Of a DNA stretch of 36,664 nucleotides, positions 1-8,894 are shown piece by piece. The DNA comes from an uncultured Solirubrobacter sp. (GTDB lineage Bacteria > Actinomycetota > Thermoleophilia > Solirubrobacterales > Solirubrobacteraceae): assembly GCA_937871635.1 (NCBI GenBank), contig CALMNS010000239.1, positions 1 through 36,664 on the forward strand. The letters run 5' to 3'. Position 1 is the first letter of the stretch; every line of letters starts with the position of its first letter. Under the pieces are notes generated by a model, which was not told the DNA's origin, ran no database searches, and saw only the letters and a program-made list of their open reading frames with translations. The position numbers and the translations under genes were made by a program.

Positions 1-34
1 GGCTGGAACGCTCCGAGGCGCTCGAGGCCTGAGC

Positions 35-71
35 GCCCGGCCGCCCGGCCGCCCGGCCGCCCGGCCGCCCG
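35..71. repeat. short tandem repeat, unit GCCCGGCC x ~4.6
   Basis: gcccggcc repeated head-to-tail four times plus a partial copy. Confidence 0.85.
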
Positions 72-142
72 ACGACGATGTTTGCGGCGGGCCGCTGGGT
101 TCGGGCCTCATCGACCGCCCCTAGTGCGCGGGCGCCGGGCTT

Positions 143-419
143 GCGCACCCGGAGGTGGTCCAGGCGAGCGTAGGCCGACCCTGGTCGAGCGCCTCTGGTG
201 TCATCGACACCGGCCCGGTCGTGTCCGTGCCGTCAGTGGGCTGGGCCGCGAGAGGGGCCGAGAGCCGCTCCGGGCTAGCGCCGGGCGGTGAGTTCGACCG
301 CCTCCAGCCGTTCGAGAGCCAGCGCAGGCTTCTCGATGAGCGGCTCGGAGGGCTGAGTCGAGGATACGCTCACGGCGAGGGCGAAGCGCTTGTCGAACGA
401 CAGGCGCGCAGGAAGGCGA
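143..419. repeat. direct repeat copy 1 (diverged), paralogous to 33846-34119
   Basis: shared blocks such as cagccgttcga(g/t)agc, gcttctcgatgagcggctcg(g/a)agggctgagt, gaagcgcttgt(c/t)gaacgacagg. Confidence 0.85.
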
Positions 420-550
420 GGGGGCCACGGCGCGTATCTGAAGGTCCTCCCGACCGTCGGGCGATTCGGCAGCGTACATGGCCGGCGCGACCGGCTGTTC
501 GTTCGAGGGAACCGGCCGCAGGTTCCATAACGGTTGCTCGAGAACGCGGA
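275..550 (-). pseudogene. C-terminal fragment of a paralog of the 33933-34967 protein; no usable start codon
   Basis: reverse frame reads ...RLPARLSFDKRFALAVSVSSTQPSEPLIEKPALALERLEAVELTARR*, matching RLPAHLSFNKRFSVAVSALSTQPFEPLIEKPVLAIERLETVEVSARR; open only back to an in-frame TAA at 551-553. Confidence 0.7.
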
Positions 551-645
551 TTAGGTCTAAGCCGCTTCGGCAACCTGCCTGGACGCAGGTCGGCCTGGGT
601 GTGACTTGATGGGTCGAGGTCTGGTTCGCGATCGTCAGCGCCGGT

Positions 646-1089
646 TCAGGGGTCAGGCTGGGTGCGTAGGCGTCCGGGCCGGACGGTGGTACCGACGCCG
701 GTGGCGTCGTCCGTTGGCGTGACGGTCACCAGGATCGAGCGGCTGTCGTCGTCGAGCCGGTCGTCCCGTGGGGGCGCCGGAGCGATCGAGAAGATCTGGG
801 TGTCGGCGGGGGGCGCGTCGATCGGGGCGCTGATCGCTCGAGCGGCGTCGGCGTTCCATCGCATGTAGCGCCATTGGACGTCGTATCCGCCCGCGGCGAG
901 GGCTCGGCCGGTGGCCGAGGGATCGGCGCGATCGAGGCGGGCGTCGATCGCGGCCGGGACCGGGAGATAGCCGAGCTTCTCGGGGTCGTAACGTCGCATG
1001 TGCGCCCCGCCGAACCCCCGTTGGCGGATCACCACTGAGCGAGTCGGGAGCGGATTCGGGGGATCGCCTGGACGCTGATTGCCGGTCAC
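646..1089 (-). CDS. hypothetical protease-partner protein, copy B (147 aa)
   Basis: paralog of the 1254-1685 ORF (MRR-DPE--GY--VPAAID-, GGYDVQWRY-RWN-DAARA-SAPID-PP-DTQI-SIAPA); GTG start overlaps the stop of the protease remnant (GTGA). Confidence 0.75.
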   Translation of the reverse strand: MTGNQRPGDPPNPLPTRSVVIRQRGFGGAHMRRYDPEKLGYLPVPAAIDARLDRADPSATGRALAAGGYDVQWRYMRWNADAARAISAPIDAPPADTQIFSIAPAPPRDDRLDDDSRSILVTVTPTDDATGVGTTVRPGRLRTQPDP

Positions 1090-1166
1090 GGGGAGCCGTC
1101 CCCGGGATCGACGGTGGAAAGTCGGCGCAGGCCGGGCTCGCGTGCGTCCATCGCGGTTTCGGTCAT
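1086..1166 (-). pseudogene. residual C-terminus of a second copy of the S1 protease
   Basis: MTETAMDAREPGLRRLSTVDPGDGSP* against MTENAMGPGDPGLRVLTTVGPGGGTP* of the intact gene (16/26 identical by eye). Confidence 0.7.
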
Positions 1167-1253
1167 GGGTGCCGGTCCGGTCTCGGCGACGGTGGTGGGT
1201 CTTTGCTGGGCGAAGTCATCTGTCGAGATCTGTCCGCGATGCGCCAGCGCCGT

Positions 1254-1685
1254 TCACTGGTCAGAGTTGGCGCGCAGGCGCCCCGTCCGGACGGTGGTGC
1301 CGACGCCGATCGCGTCGTCTCTTGGCGTTACGGTCACCTGAATCGACCGGCTGTCGTCGTCGAGCACATCGCCTATCTGCGCCGGAGCGATCGAGTAGAT
1401 CTGGGTGTCGACGGGCGGCACGTCGATCGGGGCGCTCATCGCTCGAGCAGCGTCGGGGTTCCACCGCACGTAGCGCCACTGAACGTCGTAGCCGCCCGCG
1501 GCCAGTGCGCGTGCGGTGGCGCGCGGATCCTCGCGATCGAGGCAAGCGTCGATCGCGGCTGGGACAGCGACGTAGCCCATCGTCTCGGGGTCCCAACGTC
1601 GCATGTATCCCGGCCGTCGCCCCCGACGCACCGCAGGGCGCGTCGGGGGCGGGTTCGGCGGATCGCCTGGGCGGTTGTCGGTCAG
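1254..1685 (-). CDS. hypothetical protease-partner protein, copy A; start uncertain (CTG at 1685 overlapping protease stop, or internal GTG at 1631)
   Basis: homology to copy B extends upstream of the tracked start: LTDNRPGDPPNPPPTRPAVRRGRRPGYMRRWDPE against MTGNQRPGDPPNPLPTRSVV...MRRYDPE. Confidence 0.7.
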   Translation of the reverse strand: MTDNRPGDPPNPPPTRPAVRRGRRPGYMRRWDPETMGYVAVPAAIDACLDREDPRATARALAAGGYDVQWRYVRWNPDAARAMSAPIDVPPVDTQIYSIAPAQIGDVLDDDSRSIQVTVTPRDDAIGVGTTVRTGRLRANSDQ

Positions 1686-3139
1686 GGGGTGCCGCCTCCG
1701 GGACCGACGGTGGTGAGCACGCGCAGGCCGGGATCGCCTGGGCCCATTGCGTTCTCGGTCATCGGGAACAAGTAGCCGATCTTGCCGATAATGACCTCGT
1801 TGGTGTCGAGATGGGTGAAGTCATTTATCTCGTTGCCGTGGATGATGCCGCGGGCGGTGTTCGGCGAGTTCGAGAACGCCGGACCGCCGCTGTCACCGGG
1901 GCGCACACCAGGCGTGTCGCCCATCTGCACGAGCAGCTGGTCATCCATGCCTTGCACCTGGTCGTCCTGGCAGGTACCGGGATGGGTTCCGTCCGCACAT
2001 TCGATGTAGTCGTGATCTGTCTGAGTGATGAAGCCGCACTTTCCGCCCTCGCGCCACGTACGGGTCTTCTCCGGCGCGTAGGGCACGCTGATGCACACGA
2101 CATCGTCGACCATGTCGGTGCCGAGCTCCTTGACAGCGCGCACCGGATACGGGTTGCTCGTCGAGCGGGTGTAGATCCAGTTGGCGGCTTGCGCATCGGT
2201 GATCGGGATGCCCAAAAAGTCCAACTCGGTTGCCAGTGGATCGTCGTCCCAAGAGTTGTAGATCATCGGTCCGACCACCTCGTTGTTGTGCAGCCAGTTC
2301 GCTCCGGTGCGCCCGTCATCGCAGTGGCCTGCGGACAGCAAGAAGTAGTCCGGCGCCGAGCTCGGCGATTCGGCCGGCGTCAGAGGCAGCGCCGACTTGT
2401 AGGCGACGAACCCTGAGGTGCAGGACGTCTGCAGGTCGGGGCTGTCGAGGACCAGTCCGCCCCGGTAGGGCGACCCGCAATTGTCCCGCTTGGCACAGAT
2501 TGACTGCCGCGCCACTCCGCGGGTCACGCTCACTGCGTCGCCGTAGCGCCGGAAGTGCGCACGGGCTGCGGCGAGATCGCCCAGCACCTTGACCGTCACC
2601 CGGTTGCGCTTGACATCGGTTCCGGCACCGGTGACGAGCACCTTCCCGATCGGCCGGCGTACGGTCATGATGCGGGCACGCAGCCCTTCGAGGTGACGCA
2701 GCGACCGGTCGGCGGCGACGGCGCGAAGTTGTCCGGGATACGCAAAGCCCGTGCGCGCAGCGGCCAGCGCCGAGCTCTGGTCGCGCGTGAACGCCAAGCG
2801 GATGATCCCGCCGCTGCGGTGATCGATCCACGCGCCCGCGAAGCGCTCATCGTCAGCGCGAAGCCGCCGCTGAAGCACTCCCGCCGCCTCAGACACAGTC
2901 GCCCGTCGGGCCAACTCTCGGCGCTCAGACCGCGTCAACGGGATGCCGTACTCGTCGAGACCGCGCGTCACCGCCTCACGGCTCCGGGAGAGCCGAGCGA
3001 CGCGCCCTGCGTCGACGGACAACCCCAGCCGCTGACGAAACTCGACAGACCGCTCGGCCACCGCCGAAGGCGCCAAACTCAGCGCGCTGCTCGGCGCGGC
3101 AGCTGACGCCGACGCTCCCGCCATCGCGCTCATCAGCAC
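1682..3139 (-). CDS. secreted trypsin/streptogrisin-like serine protease (S1 family), 5' end possibly truncated
   Basis: LLSAGHCDDG (His motif) and VRPGDSGGPAF (Ser motif); Ala-rich hydrophobic N-terminus. Confidence 0.85.
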   Translation of the reverse strand: MLMSAMAGASASAAAPSSALSLAPSAVAERSVEFRQRLGLSVDAGRVARLSRSREAVTRGLDEYGIPLTRSERRELARRATVSEAAGVLQRRLRADDERFAGAWIDHRSGGIIRLAFTRDQSSALAAARTGFAYPGQLRAVAADRSLRHLEGLRARIMTVRRPIGKVLVTGAGTDVKRNRVTVKVLGDLAAARAHFRRYGDAVSVTRGVARQSICAKRDNCGSPYRGGLVLDSPDLQTSCTSGFVAYKSALPLTPAESPSSAPDYFLLSAGHCDDGRTGANWLHNNEVVGPMIYNSWDDDPLATELDFLGIPITDAQAANWIYTRSTSNPYPVRAVKELGTDMVDDVVCISVPYAPEKTRTWREGGKCGFITQTDHDYIECADGTHPGTCQDDQVQGMDDQLLVQMGDTPGVRPGDSGGPAFSNSPNTARGIIHGNEINDFTHLDTNEVIIGKIGYLFPMTENAMGPGDPGLRVLTTVGPGGGTP

Positions 3140-3192
3140 CGCGGCAGCGGCCAGTGTGAGCGCACGACGCGCTCGGGGACTTCGTCAACTCT

Positions 3193-3708
3193 ATGAGCGA
3201 CCTCTTCCACGAGGACATCCCTCTTGAGTACGTGAGCGAGGTCTTCGAGGTGATGCGTCGCGCCGACTGGCACACCTTCCAGATCCTGACCAAGCGAGAG
3301 GATCGGATGGCGGAGCTCGCCGCCGGACTCCCCTGGCCACTGAACGTATGGCTTGGGGTCAGCATCGAGAACCGGCGGTTCGTTCACCGCGCTGATCGGC
3401 TCCGCGACGTCGACGCGGCCGTCCGGTTCATCTCAGCCGAGCCGCTGCTCGGGCCGTTGGAGGGGCTCGATCTCACCGACATCGACTGGCTGATCGCCGG
3501 CGGCGAGTCGGGCGCTGGTCACCGACCGGTTCGAGCTGAGTGGGTGCGCGAGCTGCGCGACCGGTGCGGTGAGGACCGGGTCGCTTTCTTCTTCAAGCAG
3601 TGGGGCGGTTCACGCGCCAAGACCGGCGGGCGCGAACTCGACGGCCGCACATGGAGCGAGTGGCCCGAAGCGAGGCCGGCCATCGCGGCCGGGGGCGTAC
3701 CCGGCTAA
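3193..3708 (+). pseudogene. phage Gp37/Gp68-like (DUF5131) protein, N-terminally truncated
   Basis: (F)VNSMSDLFHEDIPLEYV...WHTFQILTKR...NVWLGVSIENRR...WLIAGGESGAGHRPV...VAFFFKQWGG are family hallmarks; the N-terminal Cys-containing part is absent. Confidence 0.8.
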
Positions 3709-3921
3709 ACGGCGAACCGGAGGCAGGTGCCGGCCGGGTACGTAAACCGCCTGCGGCGACGACCCACTCGCCTCGGCCGTAGCCCTCCCCTCCGCTGTCA
3801 GCTCGCGCTCCTGCTGACCGGGGCGGTCGTGCATCACCAAGCCGCGAAGATCCCGATGCGCCGCCTCCGCATCGCGCTGTTGTGCATCGAGACTCGCTGC
3901 CGAGCCGCTCGGTCACGCTCC

Positions 3922-3945
3922 CCCCGCCTCGTTCGCGAGGCGGGG
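3922..3945. terminator. terminator-like hairpin, 10-bp perfect stem with TTCG tetraloop
   Basis: CCCCGCCTCG-TTCG-CGAGGCGGGG. Confidence 0.6.
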
Positions 3946-4128
3946 CGCCCCTCTGTTCTTGGCTCGTTGCTTGCCCACGCAACGATCGGCCCCAGTGTCA
4001 AGCAACGAGGCGGTAGTAGGCTCATGGTGCACTCGGCCGGAGGTTCCATGCCCTCCGGTCTGACCAGCCAGCCCAGCTCGGCACCGACTCCGTCGCAGGA
4101 CCCTCTGCCTCTCGCGCCCGAAGCCGGC

Positions 4129-5334
4129 TCAACGCTCGACGGGCGCCCCATCACGCTGGACGAGGCGACTTACGACGGTTCGTCGCGCGATGTCGAGCGC
4201 CACGGCGGTGGCGCCGACGCGGACGGCCCGTTCGCCGAGCGTCGCGCACTCGATTCGAGGCGGCGCCGGGACCAGCTCGGCGGTGGCGGCCCTTACCTCA
4301 GGCAGCAGGAGGTCTTCGTTGCTCCCGATGCCACCCCCGAGCAGCACCAGCTCGACATCCATTACCGACGTGAGACCGGCGATGCAGACCGCCGTCGCGC
4401 GTGCGGTGTAGGCGACGACGGCCCGACCCAGCGCGTCCCCGACGCGAGCCGCCTCGAACAGCGCTTCGACATCGAAGGGTCTGGACAGCGAGGTCGTCGT
4501 AGTGGCTGCAAGGCGCTCCGCGACCTGAGCCAGGCCACGGCTCGAGAGGCGCGCCTCCATGGCGCCTCCAGTGCTCCGCCCGACCGGCTTGAAAGGATCG
4601 TCGCCGACCGGCAAGAAGCCGATCTCGCCCGCCGCCCCGCGTGCGCCGCGATGCAGCTGACCGTGCAGCACGATGCCGGCGCCAAGGCCGGATCCGATGT
4701 TCAGGTAGGCAAAGCTGTCGACGCCACGCCCCGCGCCCACGTTGCGCTCACCTAGGGCCGCGACGTTGACGTCGTTATCGACCCGCGTCGGAAAACCGAG
4801 AAGCCCGCTGAGCACGCGTTCGGCGAAGATCCCTTCCCAGCCCTTGATGTTCGGCGCGGCGCTGATCCTCCCGGTCGCTGGATCGACGATTCCCGGCGAA
4901 CCGATGACAGCCAGCTCGGTGCGGTCGCTCAGCGCGGCCATGCGATCCCGGATCTCGCGCACGGCTGCGAAGACGTCCTCCGCCTGCGAGCAACTCAGTC
5001 GCAGACTCATGTCCTGCACCGGTTGACCGTCCAGATCGGACACGACGGCCCGCACGAAATGCGAACCGATGTCGATCGCCAGGACCAGCACTGCATCCGG
5101 AACGAGGTCGAAGAGCGAGGCGCTCGGCCCCCGTCGTCCTGTGGTCCGGCCGTGTTCGCGCGCCAGGCCGGCTGCCTCGAACTCGCGTAGCGCCGCGCCG
5201 ACGGTCGGCTTGGAGAGCCCTGTCGCCAGCGACAGATCGGTGCGGGAGGCAGGTCTCCGGCCGCGGAGCGCCTCAAGCACTGCCAGGGTGTTCTGCTCTC
5301 GAACGCCTAGGCCGAGCGCCGACGGCTCCGTCAC
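4129..5334 (-). CDS. ROK-family transcriptional regulator (HTH + ROK kinase-like domain)
   Basis: N-terminal winged-helix (RTDLSLATGLSKPTVGAALREFEAAGLAREHGR), LAIDIGSHFVRAVV, VDNDVNVAALGE, GSGLGAGIVL. Confidence 0.9.
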   Translation of the reverse strand: MTEPSALGLGVREQNTLAVLEALRGRRPASRTDLSLATGLSKPTVGAALREFEAAGLAREHGRTTGRRGPSASLFDLVPDAVLVLAIDIGSHFVRAVVSDLDGQPVQDMSLRLSCSQAEDVFAAVREIRDRMAALSDRTELAVIGSPGIVDPATGRISAAPNIKGWEGIFAERVLSGLLGFPTRVDNDVNVAALGERNVGAGRGVDSFAYLNIGSGLGAGIVLHGQLHRGARGAAGEIGFLPVGDDPFKPVGRSTGGAMEARLSSRGLAQVAERLAATTTTSLSRPFDVEALFEAARVGDALGRAVVAYTARATAVCIAGLTSVMDVELVLLGGGIGSNEDLLLPEVRAATAELVPAPPRIECATLGERAVRVGATAVALDIARRTVVSRLVQRDGAPVER

Positions 5335-5399
5335 AGCGGGAACAATAGGGAACCGTCCTTCTGTGTGCGCTCGCGTTGTTGAGTTCGCATGAGCCGTGC

Positions 5400-5449
5400 T
5401 TGACAGTCGCAGGGAAGCGAAGTACGTTCAGAATAGAAAATGCACTTTC
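5400..5449 (+). promoter_or_regulatory. candidate promoter/operator of the operon in the divergent intergenic region
   Basis: TTGACA-N17-TACGTT followed by AT-rich near-palindrome GAAAATGCACTTTC (5436-5449). Confidence 0.45.
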
Positions 5450-5519
5450 CAGTTTTTGACCGGGAGCTTCGAGACGGGCGCGCGAGACGGGTAGAGGCGT
5501 GTTCGGCGCTCGAGCGCCG

Positions 5520-6479
5520 ATGAGCGACCACGTGCTGGGGGCGGACCTCGGAGGCTCCAACGTGCGAGTGCTGCTCAGCGAAGTCTCAGGACGGCCTGTC
5601 GCCGAGGCCGAGGCGGTCACCGACCGACGGGACGCTGAGGCCGTCGTTGCCCAGCTCGCTGTCATGGCGCGGGACCTCGCGGATACCGCCGGCATCGCGT
5701 GGGCGCGCGTCGCGGGAATGGCCGTCGGGGTGCCAGCGGTCGTCGATGGTGCTGGCGGCGAGCTTCGGCTGGCGCCGAACCTCCCGCCCGTGGACGAGCT
5801 CGACCTCGCGACGACCCTGGGTGAACGAGTTGGGGTGCCGGTGACGCTGGACAACGACGTCAACATGGCAACGTTGGCCGAACAGCACCGTGGCCTTGGA
5901 ATCGGCGTCTCCGACTTCGTCTTCGTGGCCGTGGGCACCGGAGTCGGCATGGGGATCATCGCCTCGGGCCGGCTTCAGCGCGGCGCGCATGGCGCGGCCG
6001 GCGAGATCGGGTTCCTACCGGTCGGTGATGATCCGTTCGACCGGGCGAACCAGCAACAAGGATCGCTCGAAGCGGCCGCGGGCGGCGTCGGGGTCGCGCG
6101 ACGCTACGCCTCCCTCAAGGGAGGCGAAGCCGCCGAGGTCAGCGCGCGTGACGTCTACACAAGGGCCGCCGCCGGCGACCTCGACGCACGCTCCGTCATC
6201 GACCACCAAGCCAAGACGGTGGCGCTTGCAGTCGTCAGCACTCTCAGCGTGCTCGATCCCGCGCTCGTCGTCTTCGGTGGCGGGATCGGCAGTCGTCAGG
6301 ATTTCGTCGAGCGCGTGCGCGCGTACGTCGCGCAGTTGACCCTGCGCTCGCTACCGATCGCCGTCAGCCCGCTCGGCGCGCGAGCGGGGCTCATAGGCGC
6401 GATCGAATTGGCCTGCCGGCAGGGCAACGGCGGGTCGACCCAGGACGACCCCGGCACGCTCCGCAGGACGTTGGCGTGA
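5520..6479 (+). CDS. ROK-family sugar kinase-like protein
   Basis: GADLGGSNVRVLL, TLDNDVNMATLAE, GTGVGMGIIASG, GAHGAAGEIGFLPVGDDPF. Confidence 0.88.
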   Translation: MSDHVLGADLGGSNVRVLLSEVSGRPVAEAEAVTDRRDAEAVVAQLAVMARDLADTAGIAWARVAGMAVGVPAVVDGAGGELRLAPNLPPVDELDLATTLGERVGVPVTLDNDVNMATLAEQHRGLGIGVSDFVFVAVGTGVGMGIIASGRLQRGAHGAAGEIGFLPVGDDPFDRANQQQGSLEAAAGGVGVARRYASLKGGEAAEVSARDVYTRAAAGDLDARSVIDHQAKTVALAVVSTLSVLDPALVVFGGGIGSRQDFVERVRAYVAQLTLRSLPIAVSPLGARAGLIGAIELACRQGNGGSTQDDPGTLRRTLA

Positions 6480-7750
6480 CCGACGCTCGCCAGACCACCG
6501 ACGTGCTGACCGCGGTCGACGAGATGGAAGCCGTCGAATGGCTCCGTCGTGCCATTCGGACGCCGAGCATCACAGGCGACGAGATGGCGTTCGCCGGGCT
6601 CGTCGCGTCCGAGCTCGACGCTTGTGGCGCGGACGAGGTGCACCTCGATGAGGTGGCCCCAGGCAGGCCGATGGTCTGGAGCAGGACCCGTGGGCTGCAC
6701 GGCGGCCCCAGCGTGCTGCTCGCAGGCCACTTGGACACGGTGCGCGTCGATGGTTGGAGCGACCGATGGCAGGACACCGAGCGCGAGGACCCCTTCGGAG
6801 CGCCATTGGTAGACGGCGCCGTCTGGGGTCGCGGCAGTGGAGATCTCAAGGCCGGGATCGCCACCGCGATCGCCGCCCTGCGCACGCTGCACAGGTCGGG
6901 AGCCGGCCCGAGTGGCGAGGTCATCACCCTCTGGGTCTGCGACGAGGAAAGCGGCGAGGCGGGAATGGGGCGCAGCATCGGTATGCGCGCCGCGGCCGAG
7001 CGGCTCATGGCGGGCGACATCCCGCGCCCGGACTTCGCCGTCTACGTCGAGCCAACCGGCTTACAAGTCCTCACCACGCAGATCGGCTTCTTGATCGCCG
7101 AGGTGTCGCTCGTGGGTCGCAGCGCGTACTTCGGACGACCAGAGGAGGGACTTGACGCCCTACGGGCCGGCCATGCCGTGCTGGCCGAGCTTTGGCAGTT
7201 GGACGACCAACTGCGCACGCGCAGGTCGCATCCGCTCCTCGGGCCGCCACGGCTCCTGATCCACGGTGCACGCTCGGGTGGCTACATCGCCGTGCCAGGG
7301 GACTGCGCCATCGAGCTGATACGCACGGTGGTACCGGGCGAGGACATGGACTCGGCCGCCGCCGAGATCGACGCCGCCGTCAGGCGCGGGATCACCGGGA
7401 CCGGCGTGCGGGCCGACGTGAGCTTCCCGGCCGGTCGCGATCACGAAGTCGGCGGCCTGCCCGCCGAGACAGATCCTGAGCGGCCCCCCATCCGAGCACT
7501 CCGCCGGGCGCTCGACACAGTCGCTCCGGGATCCGGCGCCATCTCGGGAGCGACGTTCTGGTCCGAAATGTCGTTCCTGACCAAGCTCGGCATCCCGTGC
7601 GTGTACTGGGCGCCGGGCGACATCGGCAACTGCCACACGTCCGAGGAACACGTGGTCATCGACGAATTCATCAATGCAGTCAAAGCGCTGTCCCTGTTCC
7701 TAGCCGGCCATGAGGGAGCCGGTCCAACCAACGGAGGCGAAACATCATGA
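6476..7750 (+). CDS. M20-family metallohydrolase (ArgE/DapE/ACY1 type)
   Basis: LLAGHLDTVRVDGW, VWGRGSGDLKAGIA, WVCDEESGEAG metal/catalytic motifs; GTGA overlap with upstream gene. Confidence 0.9.
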   Translation: MTDARQTTDVLTAVDEMEAVEWLRRAIRTPSITGDEMAFAGLVASELDACGADEVHLDEVAPGRPMVWSRTRGLHGGPSVLLAGHLDTVRVDGWSDRWQDTEREDPFGAPLVDGAVWGRGSGDLKAGIATAIAALRTLHRSGAGPSGEVITLWVCDEESGEAGMGRSIGMRAAAERLMAGDIPRPDFAVYVEPTGLQVLTTQIGFLIAEVSLVGRSAYFGRPEEGLDALRAGHAVLAELWQLDDQLRTRRSHPLLGPPRLLIHGARSGGYIAVPGDCAIELIRTVVPGEDMDSAAAEIDAAVRRGITGTGVRADVSFPAGRDHEVGGLPAETDPERPPIRALRRALDTVAPGSGAISGATFWSEMSFLTKLGIPCVYWAPGDIGNCHTSEEHVVIDEFINAVKALSLFLAGHEGAGPTNGGETS

Positions 7751-8892
7751 GGCCCGCTCGCCCGCTCGCAACGCTGACGGCGTTGCTCATGACGCTGGGG
7801 GTCGTCGCCTGCGGCGATGAGTCCTCGTCCGGATCGGGATCCGGATCGCAGTCCAGTTCGTCCCAAGCCCCGAAGATCAAGTCGTCCAAGACTCTCGGGG
7901 AGACGACCGGTCCAGCCGGTGAGTCGGCTACGCCGACCAGCGCGATCAAGCTGAGCGAGGACGAGATCGCCAAGGTCAAGGGCCGAAATGCCACCGTCGC
8001 TCTCGTCTGGCACCAGGCTTCCGACTTCACGACCGCTGTGCAGAACGGGGCCAAGGCCGAGTTCGACAAGCTCGGGATGGAAGTGGTCGCGACCACTAAT
8101 GCCAATTTCGACGCCGGCAAACAGAAGAACGACATCGAGACGGTACTGGCCAAGAAGCCCGACGCGATGCTGACACTGCCCGTCGACCCGGTGGCGACGG
8201 CCTCCGCCTACCGCTCGGCGGTCAGCGAGGGCACTGAGCTGGTGCTGCTCTCGAACGTCCCCAAGGGCTTCAAGCAGGGCGACGACTACGTCACGGTCGT
8301 CACCGACGACCTCTTCCAGATGGGGAAGCAGGCGGCCGACGCGTTGGCCAGCTCCATCGGCGGCAAGGGCAAGATCGCCTACCTCTTCCATGACGCTGAG
8401 TACTACGTGACCAACCAGCGGGACCAAGCCTTCAAGAAGACGATCGAGACCAACTACCCCAACATCGAGATCGTGGCCGAGGACGGCATCGCCGACCCGG
8501 CGAAGGCGCAGGACCAAGCCAACGCGATCCTTACCAAAAACCCCGACCTCAACGGCGTCTACGTCACGTTCTCTCAGCCGCCGGCCGAGGGCGTGCTCAG
8601 CGCTCTTCGCAACGCCGGCAACAAGGACACCAAGCTCGTCAGCCTCGACCTCGACGAGCCGCTGGCCATCGACATGGCGCGAGGCGGCAACGTCACCGCG
8701 TTGATCAGCGATCGCGCGTACGAGCTCGGCCAGGCCATGGCGCGATCAGCAGCATACGGGCTGCTCGACAAGCAGGCGCCGCCGTTCATCGTCGCGCCTG
8801 CCACGACAGTCACCAAGGACAACCTCGAGCAGGGCTACCAGGACTCGCTGCGCCAGGCGCCGCCGAAGACCGTGACGGAGGCGGCCGGCTAG
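7747..8892 (+). CDS. ribose-type (periplasmic-binding protein family) ABC substrate-binding lipoprotein
   Basis: lipoprotein signal with VVAC lipobox; VALVWHQASDFTTAVQNGAKAEFDKLGMEV..., KKPDAMLTLPVDP; ATGA overlap. Confidence 0.9.
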   Translation: MRPARPLATLTALLMTLGVVACGDESSSGSGSGSQSSSSQAPKIKSSKTLGETTGPAGESATPTSAIKLSEDEIAKVKGRNATVALVWHQASDFTTAVQNGAKAEFDKLGMEVVATTNANFDAGKQKNDIETVLAKKPDAMLTLPVDPVATASAYRSAVSEGTELVLLSNVPKGFKQGDDYVTVVTDDLFQMGKQAADALASSIGGKGKIAYLFHDAEYYVTNQRDQAFKKTIETNYPNIEIVAEDGIADPAKAQDQANAILTKNPDLNGVYVTFSQPPAEGVLSALRNAGNKDTKLVSLDLDEPLAIDMARGGNVTALISDRAYELGQAMARSAAYGLLDKQAPPFIVAPATTVTKDNLEQGYQDSLRQAPPKTVTEAAG

Positions 8893-8894
8893 CC

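Noticed and set aside
1079-2416. 445-aa plus-strand ORF
   Set aside because: Antisense to the S1 protease and its partner; low-complexity Arg/Ser-rich translation typical of shadow ORFs in GC-rich DNA.
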